This document shows, piece after piece, positions 17,124 to 25,080 of a stretch of 64,000 bases of DNA. Numbering within the stretch: the first letter of the stretch is position 1; each line of letters opens with the position of its first letter. The translations under genes were made by a program, and so were the position numbers. Origin of the DNA: Vibrio fortis (lineage in GTDB: Bacteria > Pseudomonadota > Gammaproteobacteria > Enterobacterales > Vibrionaceae); contig NZ_JFFR01000014.1 in assembly GCF_000695685.1 (NCBI RefSeq), positions 1 through 64,000 of the forward strand. The letters run 5' to 3'. Under the pieces are notes generated by a model. That model did no database searches. It was not told where the DNA came from and saw only the letters and a program-made list of their open reading frames with translations.

Positions 17124-17744
17124 ATGGGTAATATTGATCTATATTGCGAAAGGCTTGATTCGAGTTTGTTATCCGAACCTATTAACGTCATAACTAATAG
17201 CGCTTTTATTGCCGCTGGATTGATACTTTCATGGAAAGCCAAACAAGCTAGCTGGGAGGTGAAAATTCTAGTGCTATTTGTCTTTCTGATTGGAATTGGA
17301 AGTCTACTTTTTCACACATTTGCCACCGCATGGGCTAGGGTACTTGATGTGGTTCCAATTATAATATTTCAATTACTTTTCATTTGGACTTATCTAAGGG
17401 AAATAGTTAAATGCTCTGTGTTAAGTGCTAGTGTTTTTGTTGTTGTTTTTTGTTGTCTGGTTCTGTTTTTAAGGTTTTTTCCACAACCTTGGAATGGTTC
17501 ATTAACTTACTTTCCTGCCATTGTTCTTCTTTTAGGATTTAGTTATTTCCATTACATAAATCATCTGCCTGGAGCTGGTGTTCTGCTTCTCGCAAGTGTG
17601 ATATTTGCTACATCATTAATTTTCCGAAGTATCGATAACGATATTTGCTCTTATTTAGAGGTTGGTACACATTTTCTATGGCATTTACTTAACGGCGTAG
17701 TTTTGTACTTGTGTGTCAGCAGTCTGCTAATGAAAGAAGGGTAG
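17124..17744 (+). CDS. Ceramidase-family (CREST superfamily) integral membrane hydrolase (206 aa)
   Basis: A seven-helix membrane protein of the alkaline ceramidase family. The expected zinc-site residues are in order with the spacing of human ACER3: Ser60-x3-His64 (GSLLFH), Asp75 eleven residues later (RVLDVVP), and His183-x3-His187 (HFLWH). The N-terminal cap DLYCER...EPINV (Asp5, Glu9, Glu18, Asn21) matches the conserved calcium-site region of those enzymes. The family hydrolyses amide-linked fatty acids from ceramide; most vibrios are not known to make sphingolipids, so the substrate may be another N-acyl lipid. AGGAGG precedes the ATG by 5 bp. The desaturase gene begins 4 bp after the stop codon. 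Confidence 0.85.
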   Translation: MGNIDLYCERLDSSLLSEPINVITNSAFIAAGLILSWKAKQASWEVKILVLFVFLIGIGSLLFHTFATAWARVLDVVPIIIFQLLFIWTYLREIVKCSVLSASVFVVVFCCLVLFLRFFPQPWNGSLTYFPAIVLLLGFSYFHYINHLPGAGVLLLASVIFATSLIFRSIDNDICSYLEVGTHFLWHLLNGVVLYLCVSSLLMKEG

Positions 17745-17748
17745 AACA

Positions 17749-18684
17749 ATGACTTTGTATAAAGAACTACATAATCAGTTGGTACAAGCCAACTGCTTCA
17801 AAAGACCTAAACTGCCTTTTCTCATTGAAATTTTAGTTGCCTTGGCTGCCTTTACAGCAAGCTATACACATATGCTGTCTTCATCATCAATTATGATTAC
17901 GACTTTTTGTTTAATTGGAATATCAGTTTCTTGGGTACGTGCTGGGTTTATTGCACATGAAGCCTATCACAATAATATCTTTTCAGATCCGACTATAAAT
18001 AAGATTTCTGGGCATACGTTTCTTACTTTGCTTTCTGGAGTGAGTTATTCCCACTTTTGTGCGATACATAAACGTCATCATGCGAAGCCAGAAGGTAGTA
18101 TAGCCTACAGGCCGTTGGGAGGAACTTTATCATTACAAAGCAGATTAGGGCCCGTAGTTAAGAAAGGATATCAAGCTAGGTCGTTGTGGTTCCTATCCAC
18201 CTTAAGAGCGTTTGGACTACACATTGATAGCCTGATTTATTTGTGGGCTAATAAAGAAACAGCTAGATTCGATATAGCTATGTTGGCTGGACACTATTTT
18301 ATTTGGCTTATTGTGCCCTCATTCGCACTTGGATTCCCAATTGCACTGTTGAACTACCTGTTCATTAATATGCTTGCAGGGCTTTATGTTGGGCCACTGT
18401 TGCTACTTAGTCACACGGGACTGAATGCTGAAAAGGCAAGTCACAATCAATTTCAAAAATTGTTAGTGACGACAAGAAATATAGATAATAACTGGATCTC
18501 AGAAATAGTGTTGAAAGGCACCAGGGAACATGTGGAGCATCACTTATTCCCCGCTGTTCCTTACAGCAATTTGAGGGTGGCGAAAACAGTAATCGAGTCA
18601 TTTTGTCAGAAGTACGACTTACAATATAACGAACAAACCCTAAGGAAGGCTTTGCATGAGATTTCTATAGAAGCACGAATGTAG
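17749..18684 (+). CDS. Membrane fatty acid desaturase (311 aa)
   Basis: A di-iron membrane desaturase/hydroxylase with the three histidine boxes: HEAYH (70-74), HKRHH (107-111) and HVEHH (261-265, followed by LFP); an extra SHTGLN sits near 221. Hydrophobic pairs at about 25-65 and 180-220 are the membrane hairpins. Boxes 2 and 3 resemble acyl-lipid or sphingolipid-type desaturases, which act on acyl chains already attached to lipid, using O2 and reductant. The ORF starts four bases after the ceramidase-like gene, with GAAGGG upstream, so the pair is certainly cotranscribed; a terminator follows at 18804-18840. Confidence 0.9.
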   Translation: MTLYKELHNQLVQANCFKRPKLPFLIEILVALAAFTASYTHMLSSSSIMITTFCLIGISVSWVRAGFIAHEAYHNNIFSDPTINKISGHTFLTLLSGVSYSHFCAIHKRHHAKPEGSIAYRPLGGTLSLQSRLGPVVKKGYQARSLWFLSTLRAFGLHIDSLIYLWANKETARFDIAMLAGHYFIWLIVPSFALGFPIALLNYLFINMLAGLYVGPLLLLSHTGLNAEKASHNQFQKLLVTTRNIDNNWISEIVLKGTREHVEHHLFPAVPYSNLRVAKTVIESFCQKYDLQYNEQTLRKALHEISIEARM

Positions 18685-18803
18685 TAGATGAGTTACTTTG
18701 ACCAATCTATAAGAGGATTTGTAATACCTCAGTTTCTCCGTTGAATGGTAACTTAGAGAACGCTGTAACTCATTTATGTTCAAAAATAAGTTACCAGCCC
18801 CCT

Positions 18804-18840
18804 AAAAAAGGCGAGTACTAAACAAGTACTCGCTCTTTTT
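18804..18840. terminator. Bidirectional intrinsic terminator
   Basis: A perfect 9-bp stem (GCGAGTACT, 18811-18819, with AGTACTCGC, 18825-18833) and 5-nt loop, flanked by AAAAAA on the left and CTCTTTTT on the right. It can end both the desaturase operon and the convergent HD-GYP operon. Confidence 0.85.
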
Positions 18841-18849
18841 CTTACACAG

Positions 18850-21045
18850 CTAAGAAGCTTTTTTCTCTAATGTTTCGTCACTGTATGTTTTCATAATATA
18901 TTTGAACTCCGTGAGTGACTCGGTAAACACTTTCACCAGTTTTGGGTCAAAATGCTGACCAGACTCACTTAAGATCAGATTAACCGCGTCCTCAAAAGCC
19001 CACGCCTTTTTGTACGGCCTCGAACTGGTTAGCGCATCGAATACATCGGCAATCGCCACAATTCTGGCAGACAGAGGAATATTTTCTCCAGAAATGCCTT
19101 CAGGGTAGCCGGTGCCATCCCACTTCTCATGGTGATAAAACGCGATCTCTCTTGCCGTATTAAGCAAAGTTGAATCAGCATGTTGGCCAATGATATCAGC
19201 ACCAAACTTAGGGTGTTTCTTCATTACCTCCCACTCTTCAGGGTCAAGCTTGCCCGGCTTTTGAAGAATGTTATCGGGTACACCAATTTTGCCGATGTCG
19301 TGCATTGGTGCCGCGTCACACAGTAGTTCAATCCAATCCGATGACATTTTTAAATTACGCGCCAACACTTCGGTGTAGCGACTCATGCGGAAGATATGAA
19401 GTGCGGTTTCGTTGTCTTTAAACTCCGCGGCATGGCCTAAACGGTTGATGATTTCACGACGAGAATCTTTCAACCTTTGGTTGGTTAAGCTCCCAGCATA
19501 CAGTGTAAACAACAGGCATGGTACGGTGAAAAGAACCATGATAAATACGACGAATAGTACACTTTTCCTGAACAGGTAATAATCATTGAGAATCTCATCG
19601 ACATCCATTTTTGCAACTAAAGCGACATTCAGCTTATCGTTCCAGTTGAGCATTGCGTAAGTTGGAACACCACGATAATCGATTACTTTATGAATCCCCG
19701 TTAAGTTGTTAGCAAGCCCATGAACTTTTAGTTTATGCAGCATCTCTTGAATGAAAATACGTTCATGCTCAATGCGACTAGGATTCAGAGCAAACCTAGG
19801 TTTCGATAGCATCTGACCATCGCCATCAAAAACTAATACTTCACCACTGCTTGAGAAATCATGCATGCTCAAATCATTGTATGAGATCTCTTGTTCGTCG
19901 ATTTCTATCATCGCGACTGCAATCACTGTATCAGTCACGGAGTCAAAAACTGGGGTACTAAAAATCAAGCGGTAATCCGTATTACCCGTTGATGAGTCAT
20001 AGGAAACTTGAATAGGGATGAGCTCTGATTCTCCAAGTAATGGTTTAGCGAGCTTATGTGGTGCAGCAGCAAGAATGTCATTCAAGTCTAACGCTTGGCC
20101 TTGAGAGTAAATAACAGAAAGGTCGGGTGCCACAATTAACTTGCTCCCATTTAAACTGAACTCTCTATAGTTAGCCCATACTTCCGCCATTTTGTTTCGG
20201 TAGTAGTTTACGGCGACGTCATCCTCAACAAGTACCGCATTAGATAGCTCATGTAAGTTGCGTTGAAACTCTGGTTTATTAAAAATATGACGGAATGTTT
20301 TTTCTCGAATCATATGTAGATTCGCAAGACTTCTGTCGAGTGAGCGTAAATATTGATGAAATGAATCTGTGGATCTTTGCAAGATGTTGGATCTGTTGTG
20401 TTCTAAGATCAACCAACTACCTGCAATGCTGATTAGTATAAATGCTGAAATCGCACAAAAAATCAGTCTCGCAAACTTCTGTGTCCCGAACGTGAGGTAG
20501 GCATTCCCACCCAAATTTTTCGACAATAATCGAAAAAGGATAGCTGTCAACGCAAAGAACACCGAAAAGGCGATAACTAAAGTGATCAAGTTATTGGAGA
20601 GCGCATCGAGCCGGCTAATTTCTTCAGCGGACAAAAACCGAATTTCACTTAATCCAATTGGCACACCATTATGATAGATCGTCGCTTTCGCCATTTGGTA
20701 TTGATTAAAGCCGTCAGGAAAATCGCCGTGGATGAAGCTTTCTGAGTCATTCCGATAGATGGAGGCGATCACTTCTTGCGTTGCATAATCAATGATTCTG
20801 ACAGCCTTTAGACGACGGTTTGTTTTTAACATAACCAAAAGCGTTTGATCGAGTTGTGCTTCGTTCAAGTTATAGAGGTGCATTGATGTAAGCTGTGATA
20901 ACTCAATTGCCATTTGCCCTGCATCTGTTGCTTCTGATAACTGACCTTTCACTACATCCTTAATCTCCTCACTAATTGAAGCGAAGCTAAGCGATGAAAA
21001 GATTATCGCGCATAACAGAGCGCAAGATGCGATAAGTCGATTCAT
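18850..21045 (-). CDS. Membrane HD-GYP c-di-GMP phosphodiesterase with periplasmic sensor region (731 aa)
   Basis: The N-terminus is a signal/anchor helix (about 5-22), then a periplasmic segment, a TM pair near 152-173 and 193-215, a large periplasmic Cache-like domain (about 220-480) and a further TM helix near 490-515. The C-terminal HD-GYP domain has HDIGKIG (HD at 582-583), HHEKWDGTGYPEG (GYP at about 643) and IADVFDALTSSRPYK. All family metal ligands seen are intact, so hydrolysis of c-di-GMP to GMP is likely. Only 3 bp separate it from the solute-binding protein gene upstream on the same strand, implying that ligand capture feeds this sensor. Confidence 0.92.
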   Translation of the reverse strand: MNRLIASCALLCAIIFSSLSFASISEEIKDVVKGQLSEATDAGQMAIELSQLTSMHLYNLNEAQLDQTLLVMLKTNRRLKAVRIIDYATQEVIASIYRNDSESFIHGDFPDGFNQYQMAKATIYHNGVPIGLSEIRFLSAEEISRLDALSNNLITLVIAFSVFFALTAILFRLLSKNLGGNAYLTFGTQKFARLIFCAISAFILISIAGSWLILEHNRSNILQRSTDSFHQYLRSLDRSLANLHMIREKTFRHIFNKPEFQRNLHELSNAVLVEDDVAVNYYRNKMAEVWANYREFSLNGSKLIVAPDLSVIYSQGQALDLNDILAAAPHKLAKPLLGESELIPIQVSYDSSTGNTDYRLIFSTPVFDSVTDTVIAVAMIEIDEQEISYNDLSMHDFSSSGEVLVFDGDGQMLSKPRFALNPSRIEHERIFIQEMLHKLKVHGLANNLTGIHKVIDYRGVPTYAMLNWNDKLNVALVAKMDVDEILNDYYLFRKSVLFVVFIMVLFTVPCLLFTLYAGSLTNQRLKDSRREIINRLGHAAEFKDNETALHIFRMSRYTEVLARNLKMSSDWIELLCDAAPMHDIGKIGVPDNILQKPGKLDPEEWEVMKKHPKFGADIIGQHADSTLLNTAREIAFYHHEKWDGTGYPEGISGENIPLSARIVAIADVFDALTSSRPYKKAWAFEDAVNLILSESGQHFDPKLVKVFTESLTEFKYIMKTYSDETLEKKAS

Positions 21046-21048
21046 GGC

Positions 21049-21771
21049 CTAATCTCCAGCAGTATAAGAGTGGATGATTGCGTGCAGTTTTCCGCTTTGT
21101 TTCATTTCTCGAATCGCTTCGTTGATCGGCTCTAGTAGAGGCGTGTGCTTTTTACTAAGGCGAATAGATAACGAGTATGTTGCTACAGGTTCGGTATATT
21201 TCAGTCGGCCAAAAGAAGAATCGTTGTGAATAACATCAACTGGAAATATTGCCCAATCACACCGTTGTAGCTTGATTAGGTCAATAATCTGCTCTTCTGT
21301 GGTAAGGGCATACTCTTTAGATTTTGTCTCTTGAACACTGTTAAACCCGAGTACTGTGCAAGATTTATGTTGCATTAACTCTTCATGGCTTGGAGGTGCT
21401 GGAAATTTGCTGGGGTTATACACAAGCACTTCGGGTGACTTAAATAGTGAGTCGGAATAAACGGTAGATTCAGTCTCTCCTTGGTTGGTTCTCCATTGAG
21501 GGTCAATACCGGGTTCGACATCCAACAATCCAATTTTCATGTACGCTCGGATTCGCTTTTGTGGCAAAAATTTATAGTTAAAGGTGATGCCCGCCTGCTT
21601 CCCGATTTCATCCAAAATATCAATGTACATACCTGATACCGATGTATGGTGAGTTGGCCTTACAAAATATGGCGGTCTATCTGCATCCACCAAACCGACG
21701 TCTAATGTCGTTGCATGCGTCGCATATGAAATCAGTAACCCTGACACTATGGCTAGTTGTATCTTCATCAT
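21049..21771 (-). CDS. Periplasmic solute-binding protein, family 3-like (240 aa)
   Basis: A Sec signal peptide (MMKIQLAIVSGLLISYATHA, about 1-20) precedes an SBP_bac_3-like fold: DADRPPYF, ISGMYIDILDEIGKQAGI, and a C-terminal LEPINEAIREMKQSGKLHAII, the standard end of amino-acid binding proteins. No ABC permease or ATPase gene is adjacent. Instead the HD-GYP sensor follows after 3 bp, so this protein probably acts as the sensor's ligand-binding partner, a known arrangement for some Vibrio signalling proteins. The start at 21771 follows AGAGATAACA; the longer frame (to 21801) adds residues before the signal peptide and is unlikely. Confidence 0.85.
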   Translation of the reverse strand: MMKIQLAIVSGLLISYATHATTLDVGLVDADRPPYFVRPTHHTSVSGMYIDILDEIGKQAGITFNYKFLPQKRIRAYMKIGLLDVEPGIDPQWRTNQGETESTVYSDSLFKSPEVLVYNPSKFPAPPSHEELMQHKSCTVLGFNSVQETKSKEYALTTEEQIIDLIKLQRCDWAIFPVDVIHNDSSFGRLKYTEPVATYSLSIRLSKKHTPLLEPINEAIREMKQSGKLHAIIHSYTAGD

Positions 21772-22392
21772 TGTTATCTCTTTGCAGTAAGCACCCAACA
21801 TAGGAGCAACCGCTACTGCTTAAAACATTGGAACTAAAATCTGCGCAATAATAAAGGACGGCTGCCGTAAAGTTCTAGTGTTTATGTCGATTTTTGAGTA
21901 ATCAACTTGGTTTAGTGTTGAAGTGACTCATTACTGAGAACACAATTGCCTAAAAAGCAGCTCGCTATCTCTAGCTCAATTTGACTATTAATATTCATGA
22001 AAATGGCTGATTTTTGATGGTTATACCTTGGGTTGTTGTATGGGCAGGTAGCAATAATGAGGATTGTGAATGTGGTGGCGGGTAGAGAAAATATGGATTT
22101 ATTAATCTTCCAGTTTTATTTTTCTTGGTAAATAAGGGATGGTTGATTTTAATTTTTTGAAGCCTCGGCATAAACGATTTGCAGATGACAAACGTCATAT
22201 GTGGTTGAAAAGAACGATTGCAGCTTGGGTATCCAAATAATTTGCTTTTTGTCATCACGCGTTGTCGAATCTAACAGGCACACTCGAACTTTCTATCAAT
22301 AAATCCGGATTCTACATCATTCAGTCATTGGTTTTCCTAGGCCATCATAGTGCTGCATTCAAGCGGTAACCGATATTTATAGGAGAACGATT
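21772..22392. other. Intergenic region, regulatory only
   Basis: Spacer of about 0.6 kb between divergent genes. A basic 33-codon plus-strand frame (22139-22240, MVDFNFLKPRHKRF...) has no ribosome binding site. The 87-residue minus frame covering the same bases has no family signal. Promoters for both neighbours must lie here, but no -10/-35 pair is distinct enough to annotate. Confidence 0.3.
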
Positions 22393-23226
22393 ATGTCAGA
22401 CGCTACCCCAACAAGACCTATTGTCATTATTGGCAAAAATGCCAAAACCGGTGTTCGAGTTAACAAACGTCTCTGCGAACTTGGTATTGAAACTCGCCAA
22501 GTTTCTCGCAGCGCGGCGACCTATTTTGACTGGGAGGCGCGAAGCTCATGGCCGACTGCACTGAAGGGAGCACGCTCAGCTTATGTTACCTATCAACCTG
22601 ACTTGGCAGTGCCTAACGCTGAAGGAGACATCAGTGCATTCGTGGAGGTTGCCAAAGCGCAAGGTGTAGAGCACATCGTATTGCTGTCCGGGCGTGGCGA
22701 AGAGGGCGCAGAAAAAGCAGAACGTATACTTATCGATAGTGGTTTAGATTGGAACATTGTTAGAGCGTCGTGGTTCGCGCAAAACTTTAGTGAGAGCTTT
22801 ATGGCTCAGGGTATTTTAGAAGGCGAACTTGTGCTACCTGCAGGCGGCACCCCAGAGCCATTTATTGACACTGATGATATTGCAGAAGTTGCAGTGGCGG
22901 CATTGGTTGATCCAAGTAAACGTAATCGCCTCTATGAAGTGACAGGCCCGGAGTTGATGACGTTTCAAGATTGTGTTGATGAGATTTCAAAACAACTCGG
23001 GAAGGAGATCAAGTTTACCTCTGTGAGCATCGAAGCGTATTTAGATATTCTTAAGAGCCAGAACTTACCAGAAGATTATCAATGGTTACTGAATGAGTTG
23101 TTCACGGTAGTTTTCGATGGACGTAATTCAAATCTTACTCATGGCGTTGAAGAAGCGACGGGACGTAAGCCGACTAAGTTCGCAGACTATGTATCTAAAA
23201 CGATCGCCGCTGGTTACTGGGATTAG
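22393..23226 (+). CDS. NmrA-like NAD(P)-binding oxidoreductase (277 aa)
   Basis: An atypical SDR of the NmrA/HSCARG type. The N-terminal cofactor loop is modified (IGKNAKTGVRVNKRL in place of TGATG..G), followed by RQVSRS for the adenosine phosphate region. Later come VEHIVLLSGRGEEGAEKAE, NIVRASWFAQNFSE and PFIDTDDIAEVAVAAL, which are typical of NmrA-family proteins acting as redox sensors or quinone reductases. The catalytic Tyr-x3-Lys of classical SDRs is absent. ATG is preceded by TAGGAGAACGATT. It is convergent with the AraC gene, separated by a terminator at 23302-23336; the AraC protein may control it. Confidence 0.85.
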   Translation: MSDATPTRPIVIIGKNAKTGVRVNKRLCELGIETRQVSRSAATYFDWEARSSWPTALKGARSAYVTYQPDLAVPNAEGDISAFVEVAKAQGVEHIVLLSGRGEEGAEKAERILIDSGLDWNIVRASWFAQNFSESFMAQGILEGELVLPAGGTPEPFIDTDDIAEVAVAALVDPSKRNRLYEVTGPELMTFQDCVDEISKQLGKEIKFTSVSIEAYLDILKSQNLPEDYQWLLNELFTVVFDGRNSNLTHGVEEATGRKPTKFADYVSKTIAAGYWD

Positions 23227-23301
23227 CTGTGGGCTATTGGACTTAATTGTCGTTTATTGGGTTTAGCTGCTTTGATCGAGAGTAAAAAGTGAAACATGAA
23301 G

Positions 23302-23336
23302 AACAGCCTGAATGTTTATTCGGGCTGTTTTCGTAA
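23302..23336. terminator. Intrinsic terminator between convergent genes
   Basis: AACAGCCTGAA (23302-23312) pairs with TTCGGGCTGTT (23319-23329) with one G-U wobble, followed by TTTCG. It lies between the NmrA-like gene and the AraC gene. Confidence 0.7.
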
Positions 23337-23340
23337 ATGC

Positions 23341-24324
23341 CTAGGGTTTTGGGGCTAGGCTATTCTTTTTAGTGGTCGATGGAGATTCACCGTATTTGTT
23401 CTTATAGGCTCGGCTGAATGCGGCCTCTGATTGATAGCCGACGTCGAGAGCGATATTAAGAATATGAGCCTTACCATATAGAAGCTTCTCTCTGGCGAGA
23501 GATAATCGCCAATCGGTGATGTATTTCTTGGGCGTTTCCCCTACAGTTCTCTTGAAGTACTCAATGAAGCTGGTACGAGACATCCCTGAAATATCAGCCA
23601 GTGTTTCAATATCGATATTGGCAGCACTGTCGCTGTGGATTCGTTTCATCGCGCGAGATAAGCGTTTGTCGGTATGCGCCATTATCCAACCTTGATTATC
23701 GTCAGATACTTGGTCTATCCAGGTTCGAATACACTGTAGAATCAGCACGTCGGCCAATTTAGATACCACTAATTCCGAGCCATATTCTTCATTTTTCGTT
23801 TCTCTATGTATGGCTTGAACGACACTCTTAATTGTGTCGTGAGCCTGTGATAGTGAGTCAATTAATACGAATTCAGGCATAGATGTAATGACTGAAGTCG
23901 TGACCTCGTTTTCAAACAAAACTGTGCCACATAGAGTTGTTGTCGCGTCGCCAGTCCCTTTGGTGGTTAGCCGCTCATAGTGCTCCGTGATTTCTTCTAT
24001 GTCATTCTCAAATAAATCGGTGGCAGCTGACTTATTTATATCGACGATGTCATGTCCAGTCCCACGTGGAAGCAAAATAAAATCGCCGGCATTCAGCTTA
24101 ATCTGTGTTCCATCGACAACAACAATCGCTTCGCCTTCAAGGATTAAGTGAAACATGGTGCTCGATGGAATGGATGGCATTTTGATGCCCCACGGTTGCT
24201 TCATCGTTGAGTGAGTGTAAAACACGCTACTCATTTTCAGTTCACTTAAGGGGGAGCTAGCACCACTCTTCTTTCGTTTCTTCGTATCAAACTTTGATAA
24301 TGCTAGCCTGGCTTTGTCTTCCAT
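23341..24324 (-). CDS. AraC-family transcriptional regulator with cupin sensing domain (327 aa)
   Basis: The N-terminal half is a cupin (AraC_binding/Cupin_6 type): MPSIPSSTMFHLILEGEAIV, then LNAGDFILLPRGTGHDI. The C-terminal half holds two AraC HTH units: IDIETLADISGMSRTSFIEYF with a KRTVGETPKKYI segment, then LNIALDVGYQSEAAFSRAYK. The start is set at 24324 (MEDKARLALS), with GCAGGAAATACATTT upstream; the frame is open 39 bases further but lacks a site. Divergent from a flavodoxin gene, which is its likely target together with the convergent NmrA-like gene. Confidence 0.9.
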   Translation of the reverse strand: MEDKARLALSKFDTKKRKKSGASSPLSELKMSSVFYTHSTMKQPWGIKMPSIPSSTMFHLILEGEAIVVVDGTQIKLNAGDFILLPRGTGHDIVDINKSAATDLFENDIEEITEHYERLTTKGTGDATTTLCGTVLFENEVTTSVITSMPEFVLIDSLSQAHDTIKSVVQAIHRETKNEEYGSELVVSKLADVLILQCIRTWIDQVSDDNQGWIMAHTDKRLSRAMKRIHSDSAANIDIETLADISGMSRTSFIEYFKRTVGETPKKYITDWRLSLAREKLLYGKAHILNIALDVGYQSEAAFSRAYKNKYGESPSTTKKNSLAPKP

Positions 24325-24463
24325 AAATGTATTTCCTGCAAATCTTCGACGATTTCCTGTCAATCAAATCATCGCTCAATTGGGTGTAATAAACAAACTA
24401 GACAAGCATTGCTCATGGGCAGTTTGTTTGGATTGTGCTTTTCGCAAAATATGGGAGGTTTAC

Positions 24464-24985
24464 ATGGCTCGAAAAAGAGTATTGATTGTGTACGGTTCGG
24501 GTTTTGGTTCGACAGCAGAAATTGCATATGCTATCGCTCAAGAGTTACAAGAATTGGATATAACAACGGAAGTGTTGCCCGTAGAGGTTGCAAGAGCCCC
24601 CTATGCTGATGAAGCAGTTATTATTGGCGCTCCAATCCGCTATGACAGATGGCTAATTGAAGTCCGAGATTATGTCCGAACGTATCAAAATGAACTGTCA
24701 TCGACATCTGTGGCATATTTCTATACCTGTTTGGCGCTTGCAAAACAGCCATCGAATTCATTCAATTCGCCACAGGTTTATGATCAAACATTGATTAAGA
24801 TGAATCGTAATGTTGAGCCCATCATGGTCGCTGGTTTTTCAGGTACATTGCAACCAAAACTGATGCCTTGGTATTCCCGATACCCACTTAAGCTAATTGC
24901 AATAGTCAAAGGGGTAGAGGATGGAGATTATCGTAATTGGGATATGATTAGGCGTTGGTCTCGCCAAGTTTCGAAGGTTTTATGA
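24464..24985 (+). CDS. Flavodoxin-domain protein, HemG-like (173 aa)
   Basis: The FMN phosphate-binding loop is at the N-terminus (VLIVYGSGFGSTAEIAYAIA), and the VIIGAPIRYDRW segment matches the 50s loop of Flavodoxin_5/HemG proteins. HemG itself oxidises protoporphyrinogen IX, but this could equally be a general flavodoxin-like redox partner. I start at the ATG at 24464, preceded by GGGAGG, because the longer frame reads through the divergent promoter region and adds 50 unrelated residues. The divergent AraC gene is 140 bp away. Confidence 0.82.
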   Translation: MARKRVLIVYGSGFGSTAEIAYAIAQELQELDITTEVLPVEVARAPYADEAVIIGAPIRYDRWLIEVRDYVRTYQNELSSTSVAYFYTCLALAKQPSNSFNSPQVYDQTLIKMNRNVEPIMVAGFSGTLQPKLMPWYSRYPLKLIAIVKGVEDGDYRNWDMIRRWSRQVSKVL

Positions 24986-25015
24986 TTGAAGCTAGGCGAC
25001 GTCTCGATTGTTGAA

Positions 25016-25055
25016 ATACTTCGGTTAGCTGAGCTTGGTCAACTAACCGAAGTAT
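25016..25055. terminator. 13-bp perfect inverted repeat between convergent genes
   Basis: ATACTTCGGTTAG (25016-25028) and CTAACCGAAGTAT (25043-25055) are exact reverse complements around a 14-nt loop. It lies between the stop codons of the flavodoxin and permease genes. There is no T-tract after either arm, so a Rho-independent terminator is only likely, not certain. Confidence 0.55.
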
Positions 25056-25080
25056 GCTCATATCACTATTGATGCTTGTA

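Noticed and set aside
21995..22258. 87-aa minus-strand ORF
   Set aside because: Composition is unlike coding sequence and no motif or SD is present.
24314..24463. 50-residue N-terminal extension of the flavodoxin ORF
   Set aside because: It crosses the divergent promoter and overlaps the AraC 5' end; the internal ATG has a strong SD.
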